In this document: positions 35,404 through 44,308 of the stretch, piece after piece | Layout of the letters: each line of letters opens with the position of its first letter | How positions within the stretch are numbered: the stretch's first letter is position 1 | The notes under the pieces: generated by a model | Databases searched by the model: none | What the model was told of the DNA's origin: nothing | Seen by the model: the letters and a program-made list of their open reading frames with translations, nothing else | Assembly: GCF_000732615.1 (NCBI RefSeq) | Contig: NZ_JPGL01000034.1 | Span: 36,865-100,864, forward strand | Direction: 5' to 3' | Source: Burkholderia paludis | GTDB taxonomy: Bacteria > Pseudomonadota > Gammaproteobacteria > Burkholderiales > Burkholderiaceae | Length of the DNA stretch: 64,000 bases | Made by a program: the position numbers and the translations under genes

Positions 35404-36438
35404 ATGACGGCACGAGGAGGACGCGCGCCGCTCACGCGGCGCGCCGTGGTGTACGGCGTGGTGGGGCTGGCGGCGATCGCCGGCGTCGCGTTGTGGAGCG
35501 GCGCCGGGCGGCATCGCGCGACGGGCGCCGCCGGCGATTCCCCGGAGGCGGCGGCGGTGGGCGGCGTGGCTGCCGCCGCGCCGCAGGCCGCCACGCCGGC
35601 GAGCGACGGCCTGCCGCCGTCGCTCGCCGGTTCCAGCGCGCCGCGGCTGCCGCTCGATGCCGGCGGCCATCTGGCGAAATCGCGCGCGGTGCGCGATTTC
35701 TTCGACTACTGCCTGACCGCGCAGAGCGACCTGGGCGCGGCCGCGCTCGATGCGTTCGTCGCGCGCGAGATCGCCGCGCAGCTCGATGGCACGCCTGCGC
35801 AGGTCGAGGCGCTCGACGTGTGGCACCGGTATCGCGCGTATCTCGATGCGCTCGCGAAACTGCGCGATGCCGGCGCGGTCGACAAGTCCGACCTGGGCGC
35901 GCTGCAGCTCGCGCTCGACCAGCGCGCGTCGATCGCGGCCCGCGCGCTCGGCGACTGGAGCCAGCCGTTCTTCGGCGCGGAGCAGTGGCGGCAGCGCTAC
36001 GATCTCGCGCGCCTGAAGATCGCGCAGGATCCCGCGCTGACGGACGCGCAGAAGGCCGAGCGCCTCGCGGCGCTCGAGCAGCAGATGCCGGCGGAGGAAC
36101 GCGCCGCACAGCAGCGGGTCGACCGGCAGCGCGCCGCGATCGACCAGATCGCGAACCTGCAGAAGAGCGGCGCGACGCCCGACGCGATGCGTGCGCAACT
36201 GGCGCAGACGCTCGGCCCCGAAGCCGCCGCGCGTGTCGCGCAGATGCAGCAGGACGACGCCTCGTGGCAGGGCCGCTATGCGGACTATGCGGCGCAGCGC
36301 GCGCAGATCGAGGCGGCGGGCCTGTCGCAGCAGGATCGCGATGCGCAGATCGCGGCACTGCGGCAGCGCGTGTTCACGAAACCCGGCGAGGCCGTGCGCG
36401 CGGCCTCGCTCGATCGCGGGGCGGGCGGTGCGCCGTGA
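35404..36438 (+). CDS. lifO: Lipase-specific foldase (lipase chaperone)
   Basis: A 344-residue membrane-anchored steric chaperone for the upstream lipase. One N-terminal TM helix (about 14-32), a variable Ala/Pro-rich linker (about 33-90), then the helical foldase domain with the signature RxxFDY(F/C)L(S/T)A at residues 97-106 (RDFFDYCLTA). Periplasmic side inferred. The gene starts 3 bases after the lipase stop, so they are co-translated. Also known as lif, limA or lipB. Confidence 0.97.
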   Translation: MTARGGRAPLTRRAVVYGVVGLAAIAGVALWSGAGRHRATGAAGDSPEAAAVGGVAAAAPQAATPASDGLPPSLAGSSAPRLPLDAGGHLAKSRAVRDFFDYCLTAQSDLGAAALDAFVAREIAAQLDGTPAQVEALDVWHRYRAYLDALAKLRDAGAVDKSDLGALQLALDQRASIAARALGDWSQPFFGAEQWRQRYDLARLKIAQDPALTDAQKAERLAALEQQMPAEERAAQQRVDRQRAAIDQIANLQKSGATPDAMRAQLAQTLGPEAAARVAQMQQDDASWQGRYADYAAQRAQIEAAGLSQQDRDAQIAALRQRVFTKPGEAVRAASLDRGAGGAP

Positions 36439-36465
36439 CGCCGGCGCGCCGCGGGCGATCGCCGG

Positions 36466-37989
36466 CTATGCCGCGCGCGTGACGTGCCGCGGCAGATGCT
36501 GCTCGATGGTGTCCGCGAGCGTGTCGAATGCCGGGCCGATGTTTTCGTGCGGGACGCACGCGTAGCCGAGCAGCAGGCCGCGCTGCGCGGTGTCGAGCTT
36601 GCTGTAGTAGCTGGTGAGCGGGCGCACGATCACGCCCGCATCGAACGCGCTCTGCGTGACCGCGCGATCGTCGCAGGCGTCGGGCAGGCCGAGCACGAGA
36701 TGCAGGCCGGCCTCGTCGCCCATCACCGGCAGCGCGTCGCCGAAGCGTGCGCGGATCGCGTCGATCATCAGTTGCCGGCGCTCGCCGTACAGCGTGCGCA
36801 TCCGCCTGACGTGCGAAGTCAGGTGGCCGTCCATGATGAATTCGGCGAGCACGGCCTGCTGCATCAGCTGGCCCTCGCGATACAACTCCGACAGCCCGGT
36901 GCGGAAGGTGTCGACCAGATGCTCGGGCACGACCATGTAGCCCATCCGCAGCCCCGGGAACAGCATCTTGCCGAGGCTGCCCACGTAGATCACGCGGCCG
37001 CTGTCGTCGAGCCCCTGTAGCGACGCGAGCGGGCGGCTGCCGTAGCGGAATTCGCTGTCGTAGTCGTCCTCGATGATCCAGCAGCGGTGCTGGCGCGCAT
37101 ATTCGAGCAGCATGCGCCGGCGGGCGAGGCTCATCACCATCCCGAGCGGATACTGGTGCGACGGCGTGACCAGCACGAGCCGCGGCGGATGCTGCATGTC
37201 GCCGGCGCGCGGGGCCAGCCCCTCGTGGTCGACCGGCACCGGCGCGAGCGTGAGGCCGGCCGCCTGCAAGACACTTCGCACCCCCCAGTAACAGGGCTCC
37301 TCGACCCACGCGGGATCGCCGATGTCGGACAGCAGCCGCACCGCGAGATCGATCGACTGGTGGATGCCCGTCGTGATGACGACCTGGTCGGGCGAGCACT
37401 TGACCGAGCGCGCGACGCGCAGGTAATCGGCGAGCGCGCGCCGCAGCGGCCGGTAACCGCCGCCCGGCGCATAGGTCAGCAGCTCGGGATTCGCCTCCTT
37501 CCACAGCCGCGCCTGCAGGCGGCTCCACGTGCGGCTCGGGAATTCCGACACGTCCGGCACGCCCGGCATGAATGCCCCCCACTGGCGCCGCGACACGCCC
37601 GCATGCTCGATCAGCCGCCGGCCGCGCATCGACAGCCCGCCCTGCGCGTCCGGCTGCGGCGGCGCATCGGCGCTCGACGGCGCCGGCGCCCCGCCCGGCG
37701 CGGGGATCGCGGCGGCGTCCGGCCGCGTGTCCGCCACGTACGTGCCGCTGCCGGTGGTCGTCAGCACGTAGCCCTCGGCGGTGAGCTGGTCGTACACGTG
37801 CAGCACGGTATTGCGCGCGATCGACAGGTCGGCCGCGAGCGTGCGCGAGCTCGGCAGTTTTGTTCCTGGCCCCAATTCCCCGGTCAGGATGGCCTGCTGC
37901 ATCAGCTGCAGCAACTGGCGATACATCGGCTCGGGCGAGCCACGGTCGAGGCGGGCGGAGAGCCAGTCGGCGACGATCACGGTGTCCAA
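36466..37989 (-). CDS. MocR-family regulator (GntR HTH + aminotransferase), second
   Basis: A 507-residue MocR protein. The GntR winged helix is at about residues 18-86 (SSRTLAADLSIARNTVLHVY). A linker rich in Pro/Ala follows, then the aminotransferase domain from about 125, with EDDYDSEF at 307-314 and the PLP lysine K341 in GSLGKMLFP. The start is TTG 37989 (or GTG 37980); no ATG fits. It is divergent from the polyamine-type ABC operon, so it probably regulates uptake of an amine or amino acid, like GabR/PuuR-type circuits. Ligand not known. Confidence 0.93.
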   Translation of the reverse strand: MDTVIVADWLSARLDRGSPEPMYRQLLQLMQQAILTGELGPGTKLPSSRTLAADLSIARNTVLHVYDQLTAEGYVLTTTGSGTYVADTRPDAAAIPAPGGAPAPSSADAPPQPDAQGGLSMRGRRLIEHAGVSRRQWGAFMPGVPDVSEFPSRTWSRLQARLWKEANPELLTYAPGGGYRPLRRALADYLRVARSVKCSPDQVVITTGIHQSIDLAVRLLSDIGDPAWVEEPCYWGVRSVLQAAGLTLAPVPVDHEGLAPRAGDMQHPPRLVLVTPSHQYPLGMVMSLARRRMLLEYARQHRCWIIEDDYDSEFRYGSRPLASLQGLDDSGRVIYVGSLGKMLFPGLRMGYMVVPEHLVDTFRTGLSELYREGQLMQQAVLAEFIMDGHLTSHVRRMRTLYGERRQLMIDAIRARFGDALPVMGDEAGLHLVLGLPDACDDRAVTQSAFDAGVIVRPLTSYYSKLDTAQRGLLLGYACVPHENIGPAFDTLADTIEQHLPRHVTRAA

Positions 37990-37991
37990 AG

Positions 37992-38022
37992 TGGTCCCAT
38001 GCGGAATATTGAAATGGTTCCC
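37992..38022. promoter_or_regulatory. MocR operator candidate: TGGTCC / TGGTTC
   Basis: TGGTCCC (37992-37998) and TGGTTCCC (38015-38022) form a direct repeat with a 23-bp period in the divergent gap, close to the regulator's start. The core matches the repeats at the first MocR locus (9108 and 9132). GGTTC here also pairs with GAACC nine bases on. Confidence 0.5.
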
Positions 38023-38097
38023 TATTGTAGAACCGTACGCGCCGTATAGTGGCTCGCATCTTGAAAACGTATGTCGCGGAGCAAGGGGACAGCCACG

Positions 38098-39192
38098 ATG
38101 AAGTCAGATGATGTGATCGTCAGTTTTCGCGGCGTGCGGAAGACTTACGACGGCGAGACGCTGGTCGTCAAGTCGCTCGATCTCGATATCCACCGGGGGG
38201 AATTCCTGACGCTGCTCGGGCCGTCGGGCTCGGGCAAGACGACCTGCCTGATGATGCTGGCCGGCTTCGAATTCCCGACCGGCGGGGAGATCCGCCTCGA
38301 CGGCGAGCTGCTGAACAACGTGCCGCCGCACAAGCGCAACATCGGCATGGTGTTCCAGAACTACGCGCTGTTTCCGCACCTGACGGTCGAGCAGAACGTC
38401 GCGTATCCGCTGACCGTGCGCAAGCTGCCGGCCGCCGAGCGCGCGGAGCGCGTCGCGCACGCGCTGAAGATGGTGCAGATGGAGCGCTTCGCGAAGCGAT
38501 ATCCGGCGCAGTTGTCGGGCGGCCAGCAGCAGCGCATCGCGCTGGCGCGCGCGCTGGTGTTCGAGCCGAAGCTCGTGCTGATGGACGAGCCGCTCGGCGC
38601 GCTCGACAAGCAGCTGCGCGAACACATGCAGTACGAACTGAAGGCGCTGCACGAAAAGCTCGGCGTGACCTTCGTGTACGTGACGCACGACCAGGGCGAG
38701 GCGCTGACGATGTCCGATCGCGTCGCGGTGTTCGACAAGGGCATCGTGCAGCAGCTCGACACCGTCGACCGCCTGTACGAATCGCCGTGCAACGAATTCG
38801 TCGCGAACTTCATCGGCGACAGCAACCGGCTGCGCGGCACCATCGCGCGCGTCGACGGCGATTTCTGCGAATTCCGGCTCGACGACGGCACCCGGCTCGT
38901 CGGCCGCCGCATCGGCGAGGCCGCCGAAGGTGCGCCGGCCGTCGCGTGCATCCGCCCCGAGCGCATGAGCCTCGCCGCGCACGGCGGGGCCTGTCCGGCC
39001 GCGAACCGGCTGAGCGGCGAGGCGCGCAGCCTCATCTATTTCGGCGATCACGTGCGCATGCGCTGCGCGCTGCCGGGCCAGGACGAATGCTTCGTGAAGG
39101 TGCCGCTCGGCACCGGCGCGCTCGACAGCTTCGCTCCCGGCGCACCGGTCGCGCTCGCGTTCGCGCCCGAACACCTGCGCGTATTCGCGTAA
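38098..39192 (+). CDS. ABC transporter ATPase, polyamine/iron type (PotA-like)
   Basis: A 364-residue ATPase. Walker A GPSGSGKTT (about 41-49), Q-loop MVFQNYALFPHLTV, signature LSGGQQQR, Walker B LVLMDEPLGALDKQLR and the switch His in VTHDQ are intact. A C-terminal TOBE domain follows (RPERMSLAAHG). It energises uptake through the two permeases encoded downstream. ATG 38098 has AAGGGGA upstream; an earlier in-frame ATG at 38071 lacks one. First gene of a four-gene operon: ATPase, binding protein, permease, permease. Confidence 0.94.
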   Translation: MKSDDVIVSFRGVRKTYDGETLVVKSLDLDIHRGEFLTLLGPSGSGKTTCLMMLAGFEFPTGGEIRLDGELLNNVPPHKRNIGMVFQNYALFPHLTVEQNVAYPLTVRKLPAAERAERVAHALKMVQMERFAKRYPAQLSGGQQQRIALARALVFEPKLVLMDEPLGALDKQLREHMQYELKALHEKLGVTFVYVTHDQGEALTMSDRVAVFDKGIVQQLDTVDRLYESPCNEFVANFIGDSNRLRGTIARVDGDFCEFRLDDGTRLVGRRIGEAAEGAPAVACIRPERMSLAAHGGACPAANRLSGEARSLIYFGDHVRMRCALPGQDECFVKVPLGTGALDSFAPGAPVALAFAPEHLRVFA

Positions 39193-39268
39193 GCCGGCTT
39201 TCCCGATTTTCCGCAGCACGTCGTCCACAACAACTGCCCACTTCCACTACAAGAGGAGAGGAACCACC

Positions 39269-40315
39269 ATGAACCGAGCAAGCTTTACCGCGCGTCGCAC
39301 CGCGCTGGCACTGGCGCTCGCCGTCGTCGGCGCATCGGCTTCGGCCGCCGAGCTCACGGTCGTCAACTTCGGCGGCGCGAACGGCGACGCGCAGAAGGCC
39401 GCGTTCAACCAGCCGTTCGAGAAGACCACCGGCAACAAGGTCACGGCCGTCGAATACAACGGCGAGCAGGCCAAGGTGAAGGCGATGGTCGAGGCGAAGC
39501 ACGTCAACTGGGACGTGGTCGAAGTCGAGTCGGGCGACCTGAACCGCGGCTGCGACGAAGGGCTGTACGAGAAGCTCGACTGGTCGAAGATCGCGAAGAA
39601 GTCCGACCTGATCCCGGAAGCGCCGCAGGTGTGCGGCGTGGGGTTCTTCGTGTGGTCGACGGCGCTGTCGTACAACGCGGACAAGCTGAAGACGGCGCCG
39701 ACCGGCTGGGCGGATTTCTGGAACGTGAAGAAATTCCCGGGCAAGCGCGGGATGCGCAAGGGCGCGCGCTATAACCTCGAATTCGCGCTGATGGCCGACG
39801 GCGTCGCGCCGAAGGACGTCTACAAGGTGCTCGGCACGAAGGCCGGCCAGGACCGCGCGTTCAAGAAGCTCGACGAGCTGAAGCCGAACATCCAGTGGTG
39901 GGAGGCGGGCGCACAGCCGCCGCAGTTCCTCGTCGCCGGCGACGTCGTGATGTCGACCGCGTACAACGGCCGCATCGACGCCGCGCAGAAGGAAGGCAAG
40001 AACCTGAAGGTCGTGTGGACCGGCAGCATCTACGACCTCGACTACTGGGCGATTCCGAAGGGCACGCCGAACAAGGCGCTGGCCGAGCAGTACATCGCGT
40101 ACTCGCTGACGCCGAAGCCGCAGCAGGCGTATGCGCAGCACATCGCGTACGGCCCCACGAACCTCGCGGCGATCAAGTCGCTCGACGCGAAGACGCTCTC
40201 GAACCTGCCGAACTCGCCGGCCAACGGCAAGAACGCGGTGCTGGAGGACATCGGCTTCTGGACCGACCACAGCGACGAGCTCGAACAGCGTTTCGCCGCG
40301 TGGGCGACGAAGTAA
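39269..40315 (+). CDS. Periplasmic binding protein, putrescine/spermidine type
   Basis: A 348-residue exported binding protein. Signal peptide about 1-25 (cut after ASA), then a type II periplasmic-binding fold: ELTVVNFGGANGDAQKAAF, WDVVEVESGDLNRGCDEGLYEKLDW, MSTAYNGRIDAAQKEGKNL, and DYWAIPKGTPNKALAEQYI. The layout is that of PotD/PotF and YdcS relatives. Ligand is probably a polyamine or related amine, but not proved. A strong AGAGGAGAGGAA ribosome site and a downstream hairpin fit high output of this component. Confidence 0.93.
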   Translation: MNRASFTARRTALALALAVVGASASAAELTVVNFGGANGDAQKAAFNQPFEKTTGNKVTAVEYNGEQAKVKAMVEAKHVNWDVVEVESGDLNRGCDEGLYEKLDWSKIAKKSDLIPEAPQVCGVGFFVWSTALSYNADKLKTAPTGWADFWNVKKFPGKRGMRKGARYNLEFALMADGVAPKDVYKVLGTKAGQDRAFKKLDELKPNIQWWEAGAQPPQFLVAGDVVMSTAYNGRIDAAQKEGKNLKVVWTGSIYDLDYWAIPKGTPNKALAEQYIAYSLTPKPQQAYAQHIAYGPTNLAAIKSLDAKTLSNLPNSPANGKNAVLEDIGFWTDHSDELEQRFAAWATK

Positions 40316-40342
40316 GCGCCGTTCAGGTGTCCTGATGCAACC

Positions 40343-40375
40343 GGCCGCGCGACGCGTCGATCGCGTCGTGCGGCC
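40343..40375 (+). promoter_or_regulatory. Intercistronic hairpin after binding-protein gene
   Basis: GGCCGCGCGACGCG (40343-40356) pairs with CGCGTCGTGCGGCC (40362-40375), one G-U pair, 5-base loop. Hairpins after binding-protein genes often protect that mRNA and lower read-through to the permeases. No T-tract of note, so it is not a full terminator. Confidence 0.55.
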
Positions 40376-40408
40376 TTCCGCCGAAACCTGTCCGGCCGGA
40401 GAGAACCG

Positions 40409-41674
40409 TTGAATACGATGACGATCGCGCCTGCCCAGCCGTCGACCGCCGCGCTCAAGCGCGAGCTGAAGGCCGCCGAAGCCCGCAAGCGCTCGATGGC
40501 GCTGCTGCTGGTCGCGCCGCTTGCGATTTTCCTGCTGCTGATCTTCGTCGTGCCGATCGGCGCGCTGCTCACGCGCGCCGTGCAGAATCCCGAGATCGCC
40601 ACCGCGTTGCCGGACACGATCGCCGCGCTGTCGGGCTGGGACCGCAAGGCGTTGCCGGCCGATGCCGCGTACGTCGCGCTCGCGGCCGACATGACGAAGG
40701 TGGCCGACAGCGAGGCGATGGGCGCGCTCGCACGGCGCCTGAACACCGAGATTCCCGGCTATCGCTCGCTCGTCGCGAAGACGGCGCGCGCGATGCCGTT
40801 CAAGGGCGACAGCGACGCGGCGCTGACGCCTGCGCAGACGCGCGCGAAATTCATCGAACTCGATGCGCGCTGGGGCGACGTCGCGTACTGGCAGTCGATC
40901 GCGAAGAACGGCAGCCAGGTGTCGCCGTTCTACCTGCTCGCCGCGCTCGATCACAAGCAGGACGGTTTCGGCCACGTCGTGCAGGCCGATCCCGACCAGT
41001 CGATCTATCTCGCGATCTTCGGCCGCACGTTCGTGATCGGCGTGGCCGTCACGCTGTTCGCGCTGCTGCTCGGCTATCCGCTCGCATACTGGATCTCGAC
41101 GCTGTCGGAGCGGCGCGCGAACCTCGTGATGATTCTCGTGCTGATCCCGTTCTGGACCTCGGTGCTCGTGCGCGTCGCCGCGTGGATCGTGCTGCTGCAG
41201 AGCGAAGGGCTCGTCAACAAGGCGCTGATCGGCAGCGGGCTGATCTCGCAGCCGCTGGCGCTGCTGTTCAACCGCGTCGGCGTATACATCTCGATGACGC
41301 ACATCCTGCTGCCGTTCATGATCCTGCCGCTGTACAGCGTGATGAAGTCGATCCCGCCGACCTACCAGCGCGCGGCCGTGTCGCTCGGCAGCCATCCGTT
41401 CGCGGCGTTCTGGCGCGTGTACGTGCCGCAGACCTATCCGGGCGTCGGCGCGGGCGCGCTGCTCGTGTTCATCCTCGCGATCGGCTACTACATCACGCCC
41501 GCGCTGCTCGGCGGGCCGAACGACCAGATGGTCAGCTACTACGTCGCGTACTTCACGAACGTGACGATCAACTGGGGCATGGCGTGCGCGCTCGGCGGTC
41601 TGCTGCTCGCGGCGACGCTCGTGCTGTACGCGGTATACGGGCGCTTCACGCGCACCAGCGTGAGCCTCGGCTGA
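40409..41674 (+). CDS. ABC transporter permease 1 (PotB-like, large periplasmic insert)
   Basis: A 421-residue inner membrane permease. TM1 is at about 30-52, followed by an unusually long extracytoplasmic segment (about 55-200), then five TM helices. The EAA loop reads RAAVSLGSHPFAAFWRVYVP. PotB homologs are usually nearer 280-300 residues, so the insert is a lineage trait also seen in other proteobacterial members. The start codon used is TTG (TTGAATACG) after CCGGAGAG. Partners are the ATPase and permease 2 in the same operon. Confidence 0.92.
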   Translation: MNTMTIAPAQPSTAALKRELKAAEARKRSMALLLVAPLAIFLLLIFVVPIGALLTRAVQNPEIATALPDTIAALSGWDRKALPADAAYVALAADMTKVADSEAMGALARRLNTEIPGYRSLVAKTARAMPFKGDSDAALTPAQTRAKFIELDARWGDVAYWQSIAKNGSQVSPFYLLAALDHKQDGFGHVVQADPDQSIYLAIFGRTFVIGVAVTLFALLLGYPLAYWISTLSERRANLVMILVLIPFWTSVLVRVAAWIVLLQSEGLVNKALIGSGLISQPLALLFNRVGVYISMTHILLPFMILPLYSVMKSIPPTYQRAAVSLGSHPFAAFWRVYVPQTYPGVGAGALLVFILAIGYYITPALLGGPNDQMVSYYVAYFTNVTINWGMACALGGLLLAATLVLYAVYGRFTRTSVSLG

Positions 41675-41722
41675 ACGCCGGACCCGGCAAAAACGCACGG
41701 AAACGGGAAGGGGAATCCGACC

Positions 41723-42559
41723 ATGAAACTCGCCAGGCCGCTGTTCGCGCCGCACATGTCGTTCGTCGAGCGCGCGTGGTACGTCGCGCTGCGCGTGCTC
41801 GTCGTACTCACGCTGCTGTACCTGATCCTGCCGGTGCTCGCGATCGTGCCGCTGTCGTTCTCGTCGAGCACGTTCCTCGTCTATCCGATTCCGGGCTTCT
41901 CGCTGCGCTGGTACGAGAACCTGATCGCGTCGGACGAGTGGCGGATGGCCGCGAAGAACAGCTTCATCGTCGCGCCGTCGGCGACCGTCGTCGCGACCGT
42001 GCTCGGCACGCTGGCCGCGATCGGCCTCACGAAGGCCGATTTCCGCGGCAAGGGGGTGCTGATGGCCGTGCTGCTGTCGCCGATGATCGTGCCGGTGGTC
42101 GTGGTCGGCGTCGGCATGTACCTGTTCTTCGCGCCGCTCGGGCTCGCCAATACCTACACGGGGCTGATCGCCGCGCACGCGGCGCTCGGCGTGCCGTTCG
42201 TCGTGACGACGGTCGCCGCGACGCTGCAGGGCTTCAACCAGAACCTGGTGCGCGCGAGCCTGTCGCTCGGCGCGAATCCCGTGTCGACCTTTTTCCGCGT
42301 GACGCTGCCGGTGATCGCGCCGGGCGTGATGTCGGGCGCGCTGTTTGCGTTCGCGACGTCGTTCGACGAAGTCGTCGTCACGCTGTTTCTCGCCGGCGCG
42401 GACCAGACGACGCTGCCGCGCCAGATGTTCACGGGCATCCGCGAGAACATCAGCCCGACGATCGCTGCGCTCGCGACGATCCTGATCATTTTCTCGACGA
42501 GCCTGCTGCTTGCGCTCGAATGGCTGCGCGGGCGCAATGCGCGGCGCGCGATCACCTGA
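41723..42559 (+). CDS. ABC transporter permease 2 (PotC-like)
   Basis: A 278-residue permease with six TM helices. The EAA loop is RASLSLGANPVSTFFRVTLP, which contacts the ATPase. Length and order match PotC/YdcV. AGGGGA precedes ATG 41723. Final gene of the four-gene uptake operon; permease 1 ends 48 bases before. Confidence 0.94.
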   Translation: MKLARPLFAPHMSFVERAWYVALRVLVVLTLLYLILPVLAIVPLSFSSSTFLVYPIPGFSLRWYENLIASDEWRMAAKNSFIVAPSATVVATVLGTLAAIGLTKADFRGKGVLMAVLLSPMIVPVVVVGVGMYLFFAPLGLANTYTGLIAAHAALGVPFVVTTVAATLQGFNQNLVRASLSLGANPVSTFFRVTLPVIAPGVMSGALFAFATSFDEVVVTLFLAGADQTTLPRQMFTGIRENISPTIAALATILIIFSTSLLLALEWLRGRNARRAIT

Positions 42560-42776
42560 CGGCGCCGGCACGCGCGGCCTGCATCGCCGTGCGCGAGGCT
42601 GGGCGCCGCCGCCGCTTTCATTTCGCTGACTGACGAGGCGGCCGCCTGCACGTTCGATGCGGCTCTGCAACAATACGGGGGCGCGGCGGCGGCATGCGGT
42701 GCGGTTCGACCGGAATGCCGCCGCGACTCCAATCCGCGACGCGGCGTCATGCGTCGCTTGTCAGCCGAGCCTCATC

Positions 42777-44195
42777 TTGTCCGAATTCGCTTCCCCTGCC
42801 GGCGCGCCTGAGCCGGCCGTCAACTGGCGCGCGCTGTCCGCCGTGCTGCTGGCCGTGGCGCTCGCGACGCTCGACACCGCGATCGCGAACACCGCGCTGC
42901 CCGCGATCGCGGCCGACCTGCATGCCACGCCGGCCGCGTCGGTGTGGATCATCAATGCGTACCAGCTCGCGATGGTGGCGACCTTGCTGCCGTTCGCGTC
43001 GCTCGGCGACATCGTCGGCCACAAGCGCGTCTATATCGCCGGGCTCGCGGTGTTCACGCTGGCGTCGCTCGGCTGTTCGCTCGCCGCGACGCTGCCGATG
43101 CTGACGGCCGCGCGGATCGTGCAGGGCTTCGGCGCGAGCGCGATCATGAGCGTCAACGTCGCGCTGATCCGCGGCCTGTTTCCCGCGCACCGGCTCGGGC
43201 GCGGCGTGGGCTTCAACGCGCTCGTCGTCGGCGTGTCGTTCGCGGTGGGGCCGACGATCGCGTCGCTGATCCTGTCGGTCGCCGCATGGCCGTGGCTGTT
43301 CGCGGTGAACGTGCCGCTCGGCGTGTTCGCGCTCGCGGTGGCGATTCCGTCGCTGCCGCAGACGGCGCGCGGCAAGCATGCGTTCGATCCGGTCGCCGCG
43401 CTGTTCAACGTGATCACGTTCGCGTCGCTGATCTTCGCGCTCGGCGAATTCGCGCAGCGCGGCCCGCTGCACGTCGTGCTGGCGGCGGCGGGCGTCGCGC
43501 TCGCGTTCGGCTGGCTGCTGATCCGCCGCCAGGCCGGGCACCCGGCGCCGATGCTGCCGGTCGACCTGTTTCGCCGGCCCGTGTTCACGCTGTCCGCGCT
43601 GACGGCCGTGTGCGCGTTCGCCGCGCAGGGGCTCGCGTTCGTGTCGCTGCCGTTCTATTTCGAGACCGTCCTGCATCGCGACGCGGTCGAGACGGGATTC
43701 CTGATGACGCCGTGGTCGGCGATCGTCGCGCTCGCCGCGCCGATCGCGGGGCGCTTGTCGGATCGTTATCCGCCCGGTCTGCTCGGGGCGATCGGCCTGG
43801 CGTTGCTGAGCGCGGGCATGGTGTCGCTCGCCGCGTTGCCGGGCGCGCCCGGCGTCGTCGACATCGGCTGGCGGATGATGCTGTGCGGCGCGGGCTTCGG
43901 CTTCTTCCAGTCGCCGAACCTGAAGGCGCTGATGTCGAGTGCGCCGCCCGAGCGCAGCGGCGGCGCGAGCGGGATCATCGCGACCGCGCGGCTGATCGGG
44001 CAGGCGACGGGCGCCGCGCTCGTCGCGCTGTCGTTCGGGATCGCGGGTCGCCACGGGCCGACGCTCGCGCTGATGCTCGGCGCGGGCTTTGCCGGGGCCG
44101 CGAGCGTCGCGAGCGGGTTGCGGCTCTTTGCGCCGTCGCATCGGGCCGGCGTGCCGGCCGCGCCGGAGCGCGCGGGCGAGGGCGCGGCGAAGTAG
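42777..44195 (+). CDS. DHA2-family MFS exporter
   Basis: A 472-residue 14-TM exporter. Hallmarks: LATLDTAIANTALPAIAADL, WIINAYQLAMVATLLPFASLG split around TM2, and GDIVGHKRVYIAG. The open frame begins at ATG 42657, but the extra 40 residues are Arg-rich and unlike an MFS leader; TTG 42777 gives MSEFASPAG, a normal short N-terminus. Neither start has a strong ribosome site, so the start is uncertain. It resembles SmvA/QacA-like multidrug pumps. Converges with the second S53 protease gene. Confidence 0.88.
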   Translation: MSEFASPAGAPEPAVNWRALSAVLLAVALATLDTAIANTALPAIAADLHATPAASVWIINAYQLAMVATLLPFASLGDIVGHKRVYIAGLAVFTLASLGCSLAATLPMLTAARIVQGFGASAIMSVNVALIRGLFPAHRLGRGVGFNALVVGVSFAVGPTIASLILSVAAWPWLFAVNVPLGVFALAVAIPSLPQTARGKHAFDPVAALFNVITFASLIFALGEFAQRGPLHVVLAAAGVALAFGWLLIRRQAGHPAPMLPVDLFRRPVFTLSALTAVCAFAAQGLAFVSLPFYFETVLHRDAVETGFLMTPWSAIVALAAPIAGRLSDRYPPGLLGAIGLALLSAGMVSLAALPGAPGVVDIGWRMMLCGAGFGFFQSPNLKALMSSAPPERSGGASGIIATARLIGQATGAALVALSFGIAGRHGPTLALMLGAGFAGAASVASGLRLFAPSHRAGVPAAPERAGEGAAK

Positions 44196-44236
44196 GTGGA
44201 GCAGGCGGCGCGCGCGGATGCGCGCAAGCCGGTAAC

Positions 44237-44265
44237 CGGCGACCGTCGCGGGACGGTCGCGGCCG
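44237..44265. terminator. Hairpin between convergent genes
   Basis: GCGACCGTC (44239-44247) and GACGGTCGC (44252-44260) pair around GCGG, extendable with flanking CCGG/CCGG. It lies between the stops of the MFS and S53 genes. No T-tract on either side, so a role as bidirectional terminator is tentative. Confidence 0.4.
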
Positions 44266-44308
44266 GCGCGCGGCGACCCTCCGCCGCGCGCCGGTTTTCA
44301 CGCATCGC

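Noticed and set aside
39032..42673. A very long open frame on the minus strand opposite the ABC transporter operon
   Set aside because: It is an antisense shadow of well-supported transporter genes. Its product is Arg/His/Asp-rich without domains, as expected from GC-rich codon bias.
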